64,000 bases of DNA from Glandiceps talaboti. Its lineage: Eukaryota; Hemichordata; Enteropneusta; Spengelidae. The notes under the pieces were generated by a model. That model saw only the letters and a program-made list of their open reading frames with translations, made no database searches and had not been told where the DNA came from. A program made the translations under genes and the position numbers. Of the stretch, positions 1-11,169 are shown one piece after another (positions within the stretch are counted from its first letter, which is position 1; each line of letters begins with the position of its first letter). The DNA lies in assembly GCF_964340395.1 (NCBI RefSeq), contig NC_135555.1, positions 23,260,225 to 23,324,224 of the forward strand, given 5' to 3'.

Positions 1-2374
1 TCTTACTCCTAATACTTCTGAAAGACGTGCTTCACAAGTGACATATTGTGTCAATATTGTCTCTTAAATGTCACCATTATAATTTAACAGTTTGATATGC
101 ACGTCCAGTGAAATATACGAATACCCAAGATAAGAATGCTCCGGTAATCCTGTGAGATCTGTTGAAATATATAAGTTTTTGAGTATACCTAATATATATA
201 TGCATCATGTTCTACTCAGTTTGTGAATATCTATATACAATAGAATAATCCATATATCTAGGAGGTATCTGTAGATGACCAAATGAAAATATGTCTGGTT
301 TCAAATGATGTAAGAGTTACCCATGTATAGTTTGGTCACTGAAAATTGGGAAATCATATCGCTGTTACGTACAAATAAATGTATAATTAATTAGGTGTAT
401 GATCCTGAATGTTCAGTCTATTTGCTGAACGTCGCTTTGCCCTTTGTCGGATTAGAATATCCATTTTGATAAAAGGCTGACATATTGAAAGATTGATAGA
501 TCAAATAGCTATTTATATATATATGCTGAATTCAAGTGTAAGCTGACGATATTATGTCATCTTGCGCGTATTTCACTATATTGAAAAACAACAATATTCT
601 GCTTTGGGTGTACTGCACGTAGGAGATGATCTCAATTTAATCTAAAGTTAATATAAGATGAGTATGATAATCAAGGTCATTTCAAAAAGCTAATAAAAAG
701 GACTTACTCAAGAATAATTCGATTTGATTTCTTGATGGTAATTGGATCGAAGTTTTTGCCTATCTTATTACTGTCTCCTGTCACTTTAATACTTTCCAAC
801 AAATAGGTCATACCGTAATTTTTATAGATTAAGAGGTTTTGTTATCAAAATTGACATTGCCCAAATGAGATCAATGAAATCTAGGCTAAAAATAGCAATC
901 TCCTCTAGTGTACGTATAGGTGTCCATAGCTAGCTGTTCTGTGGGGAATACATTTAACACCTTTGTAAAAACATGCTCAGAAACTAAATCCATTAAGAAC
1001 GACCAAAAACGATACTGGACACACCGTGATGCATAACTTATACATATATTTATGCAGTCGTTATCTCAACAAGAGATTTTGAAAGTACTTCTCTACCAAC
1101 AACCATCACAGTGAGTAATCATACAATGTTTGACTTTAAGTGATTTACAGAGATAGTGTGGATACTAGACAAACAATGTATTGATTGATATACGTAAAGT
1201 GGTGCCAATACCAGACTAAATATGCAGGGTTAATATGTATGGGTAATTCCCATTTCCTGCTTTCCAATTGCAAGTTAGGATTAAAATTGACACTGGCCTG
1301 ACATTTGTATAAGATCGACTCGCAAATCCAAGATTTAAAAATTTAGTATTTAATTTACGTAATGAGGCGTTCATTTTCTCTAACAAGGTTAAGGCCTTTT
1401 GGTTTGACGTCTGTCGTGATCGTGACATGAAATTGTTAGATCATTTCTTGGCAGTTCGTTCCAATTATTCTTTCAGAATGGGGGGGGGGGGGAATTCGAA
1501 TAGTAGGTTAGGAACACTGTTATACAGTTTGCTGGTAACATAATCTATTGATAACACCGAAATCGTAACTTATCGAGCTTGGTAATGCAGAAGTACATTA
1601 GCTAAATAATAAAGTGGCAGCCAACCTTATCCTTCATTGCTGTGCATTAGTGTTAAGTTACGTAGGATGTCACCACTACGAATTATTCATGACCTCCATA
1701 GAGTTCAAATTCCTAACCAGGAGAAAAAATCTAGTATTGAATTCCCATTTCATACAAAACACATTTTGCTAGCTCCAGGCCGGCAATTAATAAGCTCAAA
1801 TGCTGTGTACGTTTTGAAATGTAACTAAGCTAATTTAGTTAGAAGGCGGAGGAGTGAGTATTGCACCCTATGGGTAGTCCGACTATGATTTGACAGGAAG
1901 CCATTACCGGGTGTATCTTTTAGATGATACACACCATACGTTTCTTGATGAGAGAACACAATCTTCATTAAATGATTAAATAGAGCCAATGTTTTCGAAA
2001 ATTTGGGCGTTGAATTTGCATATTATATTGTCAAGGTTAGCCAATCAAAAATTCAAACAAATGAATAAAAGTAGGACAAACAAACACATAATGAAGGAGA
2101 CACAAAACAGAACAGTTATCTATTTAGCGAGACATGATATATAGCTTCTAAATACTACGAGTGCAATAAATGAAAATTACAATTAAATTATTAAGCCATC
2201 GGCCATGCGATGTCATTTAGTCAATATGTTAATCCAATACGTCACGTGGTCTGGAGTGAAAATTGTTATAACAACTGACCTTGTATTGATTGATGCCTTT
2301 AGCAGGATACACGCGTTACTATTGATTTTGTTAGGATTACCATGCGATTTTATATGATCCTAAGAATGCTATCT
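1..2374. other. Non-coding stretch, no gene recognised
   Basis: The sequence is AT-rich with stops in all frames. The longest open frames (under 75 codons) have no recognisable protein pattern. A 12-base G run at 1480-1491 is the only obvious simple repeat. No extracellular-domain exon of the downstream chloride-channel gene was seen here by eye, though a short diverged exon could be missed. Confidence 0.5.
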
Positions 2375-2697
2375 GTAAGGCCTAAATAAAAAATTGTTTG
2401 GCTACGATTACCCGACCCCAACTAGTTTTTCACGGCGATCCTAAAGTTCGTTTTACGTATTCGAGAAAAAACTAATAAAATCGCGAAAATTTGGAAGTCT
2501 CCCGAGATTGTGGATGCGGAAACTGACATCAACTTAAACAGACAATATTAAACTGTTCTACCAATCTGTAATGGCTGTACAGCTGATGAGAAGAAACCAA
2601 TAACACAGAGACTATATGGAAAAGAACGGAAAACATAACTACCTGAAAATGACACTCACATATGGAAAAAAAAGATTTAAAAAAAAAAAAAAAAAAC
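2375..2697 (+). repeat. Dispersed repeat family R1, copy A
   Basis: This ~320 bp block recurs at 3244-3526 (opposite strand) and 6808-7036 (same strand). Shared landmarks in order are GTAAGGCCTAAA, TTGTTTGG, ACCCGACCCCA, TTTACGTATTCGAGAAA, a GGATGCGGAAACTGACATC segment and CCAATCTGTAATGGCTG. It ends in an A-rich run (2664-2697), which would suit a retroposed sequence, but no A/B promoter boxes were recognised. No long coding frame is shared by the copies. The class (SINE, LINE tail or MITE) is unresolved. Confidence 0.8.
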
Positions 2698-3243
2698 CAC
2701 CCCCTAGACAACTAGACGGAGAGAGCATCATACAACAAAGGCAAATGCTCGTGATAAGTAATGCATTTATAATTTCCTACAAAGAGACAACCTAGACTCG
2801 ACGAGCAGAGAAAAAATCTAGACTTGACAAGCTTTTAAAAAGTAATCCGTGTTTCTAAAAAAATTGTCTCAAGGTGATTACACACTGACGTAATGGCCCT
2901 TCTCCGATTTATAAAATTTTAAAACTATCTTACACGGTAGGAGAATCGTCATTCGGACCGATCTGGACACGCAAGCTTCAAACAGGAAAATATAAGGGTA
3001 TTTTATCTGAGTGTGAATGCTTCGTATATCACGAAATTCCGGTTACAGCATGACATATATAGCCACTCGAGCTATCCTAATGGATGTCATTTCAAAGTGA
3101 TATATAACATTCATGTAATCTTTTCTAGGTAGACACAGACGACCTATATTTTACTTGCTTAGGTGTAAAAACATTGCGTGGTTCCTATTACAATCAATTT
3201 TAAAATAGGTGGGGAAAGTAGATTTTTTAAAATTTTATTATAT

Positions 3244-3526
3244 ATTTTTTCATGTGTGAGTGTCTAGTTCAGGTTTTCCATTGTTTTCCAAATGGTTTCT
3301 GTGCTGATTATTTCTTCCTATCAGTTGTACAGCCATTACAGATTGGAAGAATTGTGTATTGTCTTTTAAGTTGATGTAAGTTTTTGTACCCACTATTTCT
3401 TGCGAGACTTCACGATTTTCGCGATTTTATATTTTTCTCAAATACGTAAAAAAAGTCTAGGGTCGGCTTCAAAAACTAGGTGGGGTCGGGTTACCGGAAC
3501 CAAACAACTTGTTTATTTGGTCTTAC
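3244..3526 (-). repeat. Dispersed repeat family R1, copy B (inverted)
   Basis: The reverse complement runs from GTAAGACCAAATAAAC through ACCCGACCCCACCTAG to a tail reading GACACTCACACATG followed by A/T-rich DNA. That is the same order of landmarks as copy A 600 bp to the left. With copy A it makes an inverted pair that could fold. Open frames crossing it are by-products of the repeat. Confidence 0.8.
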
Positions 3527-3788
3527 AGTTAAAATCACTGGAATGTGAGTTATCTGAACATTTCCTTTACCATGATATTTTCTGATTAAACATTCCTGGC
3601 ACTGTAAGGATCTGAGCATAATACAGTACAGGCGGGAAACAAGCACACTGGAAATATCACACATATGCAACTTTGCCCTGGAGCTGGTTACTGGCTGTCA
3701 TTTACTGTTTTATAATTGGGCCTCGACAATAATTTGATTTCCATCGTGGTTACTATAAAGGTCATCGTATTGTCAGATTAGGTAGAAA

Positions 3789-3839
3789 ATGCGATTTAGT
3801 GTATCATGTATAGTCTTGCTTCTCATAGCTATCGTACCT
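3789..3839 (+). CDS. Possible signal-peptide first exon, candidate only
   Basis: An ATG opens 17 codons reading MRFSVSCIVLLLIAIVP, directly followed by a perfect donor GTAAGT at 3840-3845. A short basic start and a long hydrophobic run are what a secretory signal exon looks like. The position, upstream and in the same orientation as the chloride-channel exons at 13290-15810, would suit exon 1 of that gene. Against this, the exon ends in phase 0, whereas the clear signal exon of the second receptor gene (55840-55931) ends in phase 2, and no linking extracellular-domain exon was found. Chance occurrence is quite possible. Confidence 0.22.
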
Positions 3840-3845
3840 GTAAGT

Positions 3846-4581
3846 ATGGGGATGATTGATAAGAGTGTAGAATAGGAAATGACAGCGCCTGCAATATTAA
3901 CGAACGGGTTTCTTACTCTAACACAGGCACTGTGACAAATATTAGCATTGCAACCCGAAGATTATTCGGCAGGATGTACAAAAGATTAATAGATTGTTAC
4001 CATATGCCTTTTTATGACAACGCGCTGCGAACTCTATCATTGCAAAAAGCTTACTTTTAACGAATCTTTCACTCTCCATGTAATAACAGGCATACGAAAT
4101 GTCGCCCACTGAAACCTTATTCAATAAGTTAGCAAGATGTCAACGTCTAGAAACATATGCCACAAATTGCCATGTCTAACTGATTTACTATTTGCGTCCT
4201 TCAAATGTAATAATTTTCTAAAGCTGCTGTCATGATAGATATTTCACTAACTTTGTAATTGAATTACCACATATTATTAAATGAATAAAACACATCAGGC
4301 AGGACCTGAATACACCAAAGTTAAATAACCAATGTTTAACAATTGTCCTTCATATTGATATTACCAATGTTTATAATAAATTATAATAAATATGGAAGAG
4401 AGAACACTTGTTTCTTCATTTCTCTTCATTTTATGTTCTTTATCGATTCCAGTTACGTATTTCCGGGTTCCACTGAAAACAAACAAACAAACAAATAATT
4501 ATAAAACATAAACACGAAAATTAAACCTCTCCAATAAAACACCATCGAAAACATGAAGATAGTCAAGAAAAAACTAAAATA

Positions 4582-4671
<90 letters not shown>

Positions 4672-6807
4672 ATACACACACACACATATATATATATAAC
4701 TATGTTCATGATGATATAATTATATTTAATTCGCTAATTCCTAAATAGTTACAATAGTGACTCCTAGCCTACTTCTGGAAAATCCAACCTGAAAAATAAA
4801 ATAATAATTACATTTCTATACAAGAAAATGTCAAGGCTTTCCCGACCAATACCAAACTGTGCATCTAGAACTCATATTGTATTTCCTGTGCAATGTAGAA
4901 ATAATGTCATGAAAGCCGTGCGATTGATTAACTTTCTTTCATGATAACGCGCCTTGTCGCACCCTATCTCAATTTGATTCTAGCTCTGTCATACTTGTTA
5001 GCACTTGTGCTCTCAAAACCACCATAGCTGACTCGGTAATTGCCTCGCCAGATCGCAAGGCGTCAAATGTCATTGGAAGAAGTACTTTATGACAGACTCC
5101 GCCACTCAATGCTTTGAAACGCCGATTCTTGCATGAAATAAAATGAAACCAAAGGAGTACAAATCAATTTACTGTAACTGAAACCTTCTATCTAACCTAT
5201 CAGTCTTAAAGAATATTGTGATCTCTCGATTCACCTTTCAAAATAAGAAGCGAGTATTAAATGCTACATAAAAAACTAATTACGTTTTGGAGATGATGCC
5301 ATTGGAAAATTAAAGGTAAGGTTGAAATGCAGAATTGTCAACATTTTGTTACGGAGCAAATTGTGGTTAAAATTGTGATACTAGTATTGGTGATATCTGC
5401 AATGTTAACGATAGGCAGAAATTCATCGTGGATACATGTGATAGCACATCACACAAGTTTGGAGATGTCCATGCGAATATTTCCGTGAAAAGTCATAAAC
5501 CCTGTAAGGAGACGTTTAATCTTACAGCAACTGCTTGCTCGATATGGAATTTCATTAATTTGCTTAGAGGAACAACATTTACGATAGATTACGACGGTTA
5601 TAGGTAATCGATAGAATAGAAATAAACTAATGATAGGAAACTGGTTACACTTCAAGCTGTTAATCTTGCTTTCGTCTTTACATATAAATAGTCCCTGGCG
5701 GGCGAGAATCAATTTAGGGTAGTATTACGCAGATAACTTTATCAGAGGATTAGTCATTCGGTTATATTTTGATTTTAAGATTGACTCAATCGTTGAGTTT
5801 CGTTATTTGATGGTATTTTATAAGTGCTACGTTCATTTCTCATATTACGAAGGAATAAAACTTAGATTAAGCACTAAATGGACTTTTTCAGAGTTTCTGC
5901 ATCTATGAAAATCTCCGAATTGAAATCGCTCAAGCGGAGGATGCCTATAAAAGATTGCCAGCACGAGTTATGATATAACTAAATAATAGCATACAAGATG
6001 TGTACGTGTGAAAACATTCCTGAACGAGCAAATCACAAAGCTTCAAGTTTAGCCGATGTAGCTGGCTATACTGTGGACATTTTGTGATTGCGAAGAAATT
6101 GAAGTGCATTCAACTTGTCGAGATTCACTTGATTTACCCTAAGAAATAGGGTGGTTTTATTGATTTATTATCGTAGTGGTTCTATTCGATGAAGCCCCAC
6201 ATCTTCGTCCCTAAGCAATTTCTCAATGTTTTAACATTAGGTTCGAAATGTTTCACTCGTTTGAATACAAATGTTTGGGACGAATGATATCGTCACGACT
6301 TACACAGAATTTAAACTGAAAGTTGATACATTTTAGTATCCACGTTCGCAATGTTCTAGATATGATGTCATCAATATTCCCTTAAACGTTTATGCACCTT
6401 TTCACAAGTAATACCCCTTCAAGAGAGACAGATTTCCATGTGTTCAAAGCATTTGTTTCGTATAAAAGGCTTCGAATATAGCTTTCAGCATTAGTGACAG
6501 AGTTGACCCTCAGACACATTTTTACATAATCTTCGACCCCATTAGTAGAGTTATAGTTATCGCAGTCAACGAAGGAGTTTGATTTGACTATGTTTAGCGT
6601 TTATCAAACACAAACGGGCGTTCCGTGTGTTGTCGCTACATCCACTCTTGTCCAGTCTACCCGCTAAAGTGACAAGATTTGTAATTGGAACTCTTATAGC
6701 AAATGACAGTGTCCGAAATGTAAACATATCAAACATATGGGCCAGATCTGAATATGTTCCCATATGAAGAATTACACGTTTTTCTACTGACTGTTTGATC
6801 ATAACTA
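3846..6807. other. Non-coding stretch with one (TA)n tract
   Basis: No gene was recognised. It holds a pure (TA)n tract at 4584-4667 followed by a short (CA)n. Frames up to 87 codons (for example 5449-5712 on the minus strand) have no family pattern and no convincing splice sites. Confidence 0.5.
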
Positions 6808-7036
6808 GTAAGGCCTAAACAATTGTTTGGTTCCGGCTACCCGACCCCACCTAGATTTTCTCTGTCGACTCTAAACTTTGTTTTACGTTTTCGAGAAACA
6901 AATAGTATAATCGTCTCGCAAGAAATAGTGGATGCGGAAACTGACATCAACCTGAAAAGACAATATACAACAGTGTTCTTCCAATCTGCAATGGCTGGAC
7001 ATTTGATGAGAAGAAACCAACCCAAAAATAAAATGA
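6808..7036 (+). repeat. Dispersed repeat family R1, copy C
   Basis: This copy shares GTAAGGCCTAAACAATTG, the ACCCGACCCCACCTAG box, GTTTTCGAGAAAC, the GGATGCGGAAACTGACATC box and CCAATCTGCAATGGCTGG with copies A and B. The 3' part beyond about 7036 is replaced by a short (CCCA)n run, so the copy is truncated or its tail has diverged. The open frames on both strands here come from the repeat and are not a host gene. Confidence 0.8.
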
Positions 7037-8303
7037 AGAATTTACCCACCCACCCACCCACCTATTCTAAAATTGAGCGTAATCGGAATCACACAATGAT
7101 TTGATGACATACGTATTGATTCCGTTTACATTAATTACTCATTCCAAGTTAAAAATCGACAAAATCAACAATAAAAGAGTTGTACGTAAGTATTCAATAT
7201 TTAGTGTTGGCCAGTTTTAATAATTATCTCGTGAATAAATAAAGAAGCCATAAACAAAGTAGCCCGTTGTAAAACTCGACATCTGTGGCGACAGGTAACT
7301 AATTTTGGTATCGATGATATACAGGAATGTAATATAATATATACAATAAGGATTTGATACTGCGCTATCCAGATTCGTCCTTTAAACAAAACTGACCACC
7401 CGTTGTTACCACAAACCCAAGTACTATGATACGTAGACATTGATAGACAGTAGGGCGACACAAGGTGAATGCATTCAGGTGCTAACATTTTAAAATTTAT
7501 GTGTAAATACAATCTAACCCCAGATTGAACATGTCAGCGAATTTCACACACACACACACACACTGACGTTTGTTTAGATATTTTGAATAGAGGTTTAAAC
7601 CACAGACTTGTCCAGCATATTTATGAAAGATATTTTTGATAGACTGGCTATCTCACAGTCATGTTTCATATTGGTTCAAAGGCCCCCAATATTTCATTTA
7701 TAAGCAAAGAGTGTAAAAAACAACTACAAGCAAACTGTTGTGCTTGCATGGCTAGATAATATATGACCAGTTTTGATAAGGCACGTGGCAGAATCCGTCT
7801 TTGAAGGTTTGTGATTGAAAATCATTCATAGATTTCTGTATGCTTAAAATTAATATACATCGGGTTCGTTTAAGTTATGCGCATTTTCATTCTTCTGTTT
7901 CCCGAGTTCAACATAATTCAGTTAACATGGCAACAGTGCCGCGCCGTATGGCGCGACAAACATTACTTTTAGCATATACCACATTTTATCGTCTGGCTCA
8001 AAAAGACTTGTAACAACATTAATTCTCATTACCGTTTGATTCGACACAAATCTTGGTAAACATTGCTGCAATTTATCGTCTGGCTTCACAAAAATTCAAG
8101 TATAATTGTTACCAGTTGTTTATTATTAGTGCACAGATCACCCGAAGATAGCTTAAAATGTAACAGTTTTGTCACGTTATGATTTCTAATTGTGTTGCTG
8201 CAAGGTGTAAATGTACGTTGAGAGATACACTACCCTAGATGGGAGAATAAACAATGAAATAATATAGTTTATATTCTTATATTCACTCCACACATATATA
8301 TAT

Positions 8304-8307
<4 letters not shown>

Positions 8308-8391
<84 letters not shown>
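8308..8391. repeat. (TA)n microsatellite
   Basis: A pure AT dinucleotide tract that begins the composite of (TA)n tracts and PLE-terminal modules running to about 8970. Confidence 0.98.
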
Positions 8392-8394
<3 letters not shown>

Positions 8395-8488
8395 AGTAAT
8401 ATGTAATATCTATACTGGAGTAAACAGTGCTAAATACATATGTATGTGGAGCGGTATAAATAGCACAGTATCAAGTAAGAAACACAGG

Positions 8489-8531
8489 AACCGTTACACA
8501 GTGTTTCACGCTGTTGGGATCATCAGACGAC

Positions 8532-8532
<1 letters not shown>
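8489..8532 (-). ncRNA. Hammerhead ribozyme motif, PLE type, probably decayed
   Basis: Read on the minus strand: stem I 5' strand AGUCGU, core CUGAUGA, stem II, GAAA, a three-pair stem III ACA-CUG-UGU, H17 = A, and stem I 3' strand ACGGUU. Stem I forms six pairs including G-U wobbles. Stem II has a C-C mismatch where the partner copy at 8822-8865 has G-C. The 10.1/11.1 position is U-U in place of the usual G-C, so activity is doubtful. Hammerheads with very short stem III are known from Penelope-like elements. Confidence 0.6.
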
Positions 8533-8607
<75 letters not shown>

Positions 8608-8611
<4 letters not shown>

Positions 8612-8735
8612 TTGGTAGTACTGGAACTCTTTCTTGGGTGTAACCCAAAAGAAAGAGTTCCAGTACTACCAAAACTATTACGCTCTGCCACTGCGGTATA
8701 GAGCACTGTCTTATAGCAGATTGATACTCACCGAG

Positions 8736-8738
<3 letters not shown>
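8608..8738 (-). mobile_element. (TA)n-flanked foldback with PLE terminal box (copy 1)
   Basis: Arms 8608-8639 and 8643-8676 form a hairpin with a tiny loop and a 2-nt indel. They start with AGTTTTGGTAGTACTGG and its complement. The right arm is followed by the 60 bp terminal box in the orientation ATTACGCTCTGCCACTGC to CACCGAGTTATA, which runs into (TA)n. This is the same architecture, in opposite orientation, as 39136-39340 and 47482-47639. Compared with the 39 kb copy, the central hammerhead part is deleted. One open frame on each strand passes through it, but neither encodes a recognisable protein. Confidence 0.8.
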
Positions 8739-8779
<41 letters not shown>

Positions 8780-8821
8780 TCAGTATATGTAAAATGTCTA
8801 TGCTGGAGTAAACAGTACTCA

Positions 8822-8865
8822 AGTCGTCTGATGATCGCAACAGCGTGAAACACTGTGTAACGGCT
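8822..8865 (+). ncRNA. Hammerhead ribozyme motif, PLE type
   Basis: Core CUGAUGA (8828-8834) and GAAA are present. Stem I is AGUCGU with ACGGCU (six pairs, one G-U). Stem II is CGC-AACA-GCG with a U-U at its base. Stem III is ACA-CUG-UGU, and H17 = A at 8859. Compared with the 34.1 kb copy, stem I (AGUUGU/ACAACU there) and stem III (ACU/AGU there) have changed on both sides, which argues for a selected structure. The U-U at 10.1/11.1 is atypical and may reduce cleavage. Confidence 0.65.
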
Positions 8866-10309
8866 CCTGCGTATCTTGCTTGATACTGCGTTGTATATTA
8901 TATTATTATTATATATATGTATATGTATATGTATATATATGTGTATGTGTGTGTGTGTGTGTGTGTGTGCAGTCTTTAGGTAGCTTGTTGTCTTCGGTCC
9001 GTTTATACATCTTAGAGTCACAATCCGGGTCTGTGAATAAGTTCTTACGTTATTTTGTCATATATAAGTTAATCAACATATCACTTACATACATTGTTCG
9101 GATTGTATATCATTACATTTACTTCATTATCTGTGGCTGTACTTGTTTGCCCTGGAAAGCATTTCCCGATGATAAAACAGATGCATCTAGATCTGCTGAG
9201 AGATGATGTACAATGACCTCTGCATGCTACGTTAAAAAGTTTATTTACTCGAAATCACTAAGGGATGATTTAAATAATATTCCTGCAACGATAATGGCTT
9301 TCAGTCAGTTTGTTGGCTGACTGGTTATCATGCGTCATTTCCCCAGCACCACTGTTTCAAATCATTCCGCTCGATCGCACAGTCAAAAGGTCACGAGCTT
9401 GTTATATTGAACTGAACCCTTGTCGAGGTAAACTTAACCCGTATGTAATATTCATATGCATTGATCATCCCTTATATAACAGTGTTGATAGATTCATATC
9501 TTTTATGAGTTCTATACCATATTCATTTACGTGTCGTTGCCATAGATATTAGCCAATGGCATGTATTTACAAATATCCCTGTGACGTTCGTCTCCTTTAA
9601 AAAGTATAGTTGCTTCTTCGCCAATAGACGTTCTTCACCCTTTAGTTCAACCGAACACGCGTCATATCTTTTCACGTTACCATTTTTAAAGCTGAACATA
9701 AAACATGTGATACAATTATTTGTAATTGGGAATGACAGCAGTAAGTCAAGAATTGCTGTCTCGCAAATATAGAATACCGCCAACAATTCATTTGTTGTGA
9801 GATTACGGCAATAACGATCATCTCAAATCCATCATTTGTCACATGACAATTTCACTGCTACAACAATACTCGTCAAATTCCCTGTTGTGCCAATCTTGTA
9901 AATTGTGTTCACTAACACGAAGTTGGTGATTAGTGACAGTAAACACCTTTGAATCGGTGACTGAAGCATACCCAGGAGGTTATGGTATGTCGTAATATTT
10001 CAGTGCAATCAATGCAAATAAAGTATCTGAGTGAAAATGTTGCAGCTTGGAGTCCGTAGGACTATAAGGTGTAATATGAAATTATATAGGATAATCTTTT
10101 TTCTCTTTTTATTCTTTACATGTGATCTAACATAGGTGGAAATAAGACACGAAAGGTTGGAATTTGACAATAACAGGCAACACAATTTAAGCTAGGCAAC
10201 TCTATCTAATTATAATCATTCGCAGCCAGCATTGACTTCATTGGACTGGGCGATGCTAATGATATCCCAACCAGAGGATGGCCATGTTATCGTGTCGTGT
10301 CGTGTCGTG

Positions 10310-10368
<59 letters not shown>

Positions 10369-10808
10369 CCTTTGCTTTCTTAAAACATAATACAGCATAC
10401 CTGGATTTTAGAAGTTATACTAAAGTGTACAGATTGATAACATTAGTACTAAATAAAAAAACAACAACACCCACAATCATCCAATAACGTTGATAGCTTG
10501 CTATCCAATCACACAAAACTGTCATAATTCAAACAGATAAAATAATGCAGACAGTTATCATTGAGATTTGCCTTGATCTTGATGTTCTTTTGGTATTTTT
10601 CAGATATAAACATCCATTCATTATGCAATGTGGAATGATAGTGGTGTCGTTTCCGATGAACATGTTGGAACGATTTAAGACGTACTTTACTAAAAGGCAT
10701 TATTTGTAATCTTATTTGATTCCTTAAATGCAATACTATGTAACATTCATCGATCATGTTGTACAATATTAAGCTTATCGACAACACATGATAATTGTGA
10801 TAAAAAAC
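8866..10808. other. Non-coding stretch with simple repeats
   Basis: It contains (TA)n/(GT)n at 8910-8970 and (GTGTC)n merging into (TTTC)n at 10293-10368. The open frames at 9310-9552 and 9523-9786 show no protein family pattern. No gene was recognised. Confidence 0.5.
10293..10368. repeat. (GTGTC)n and (TTTC)n microsatellite
   Basis: Four near-perfect CGTGT units pass directly into a run of CTTT units. The frames on both strands across it are artefacts of the repeat. Confidence 0.95.
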
Positions 10809-11169
10809 GACTCACTGTGGTGTAGTGGCTAACGCTCAAGACATACAGTAGGGCACGGGAGGTCATTGGTTCGAATCCCACTGGAGACAGGGGATTGTTT
10901 CGGTGACAGTCCCAAACCCAGGGTGAATGTTGTACAAACTCTATTGGTAGGCAAAAACTCCAGCTGTGTCTCACTCACAGGATGAGAGCGATTATATTTG
11001 TTGGAGGGTAGGGGGTGGTCGGGGGCAGGAGGACTCTAGGAGTAATGACTCGAAAGGTCAGGGTACGATTACTTACACAGTACAGAGCCTGTGCTATGTT
11101 GGCCGGGTCTGTGGACTTATTGGAAAGCGTTGACAGTTCCACATCAACGTGATATCGAGTGTGCAACAT
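10809..11169 (+). mobile_element. tRNA-derived SINE
   Basis: The head has an A-box-like TGGTGTAGTGG (10818-10828) and a perfect B box GGTTCGAATCC (10868-10878), spaced as in a tRNA gene. A GC-richer body follows to about 11169, with GGTCGGGGGCAGGAGG in the middle. The head does not fold as a complete functional tRNA, as far as can be judged by eye. RNA polymerase III would transcribe such an element from the internal boxes. The ends are approximate because no clear target-site duplication was found. Frames on the minus strand here are not a host gene. Confidence 0.75.

Larger units (their letters stand above)
8404..8900. mobile_element. Nested PLE-terminal composite with inverted hammerheads and (TA)n
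   Basis: Outer arms at about 8460-8540 and 8818-8893 are inverted copies of one sequence. Each contains a hammerhead motif, on the minus strand at 8489-8532 and on the plus strand at 8822-8865. Between the arms lie (TA)n at 8537-8607, a foldback with the 60 bp terminal box (8608-8738) and (TA)n to 8778. A phrase CTATACTGGAGTAAACAGT (8411-8429) recurs with one change in direct orientation near 8802-8820. The arrangement is best read as terminal repeats of Penelope-like elements that lost their coding parts. No reverse transcriptase sequence is left here. Confidence 0.65.

Noticed and set aside
4947-5030. Possible signal peptide starting MITRLVAPYLNLILALSYLL
   Set aside because: The frame closes after 28 codons without a donor site.
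10592-10730. Possible Cys-loop exon (acceptor TTTTTCAG, then a frame with SFPMNMLERF)
   Set aside because: The resemblance to the family segment with a PMD-like motif is too weak, and conserved cysteine spacing is absent.
10868-10878. A tRNA gene at the GGTTCGAATCC box
   Set aside because: The A box is present, but no full cloverleaf or acceptor stem is evident, and the sequence continues into a 300-bp body, so it is a SINE.
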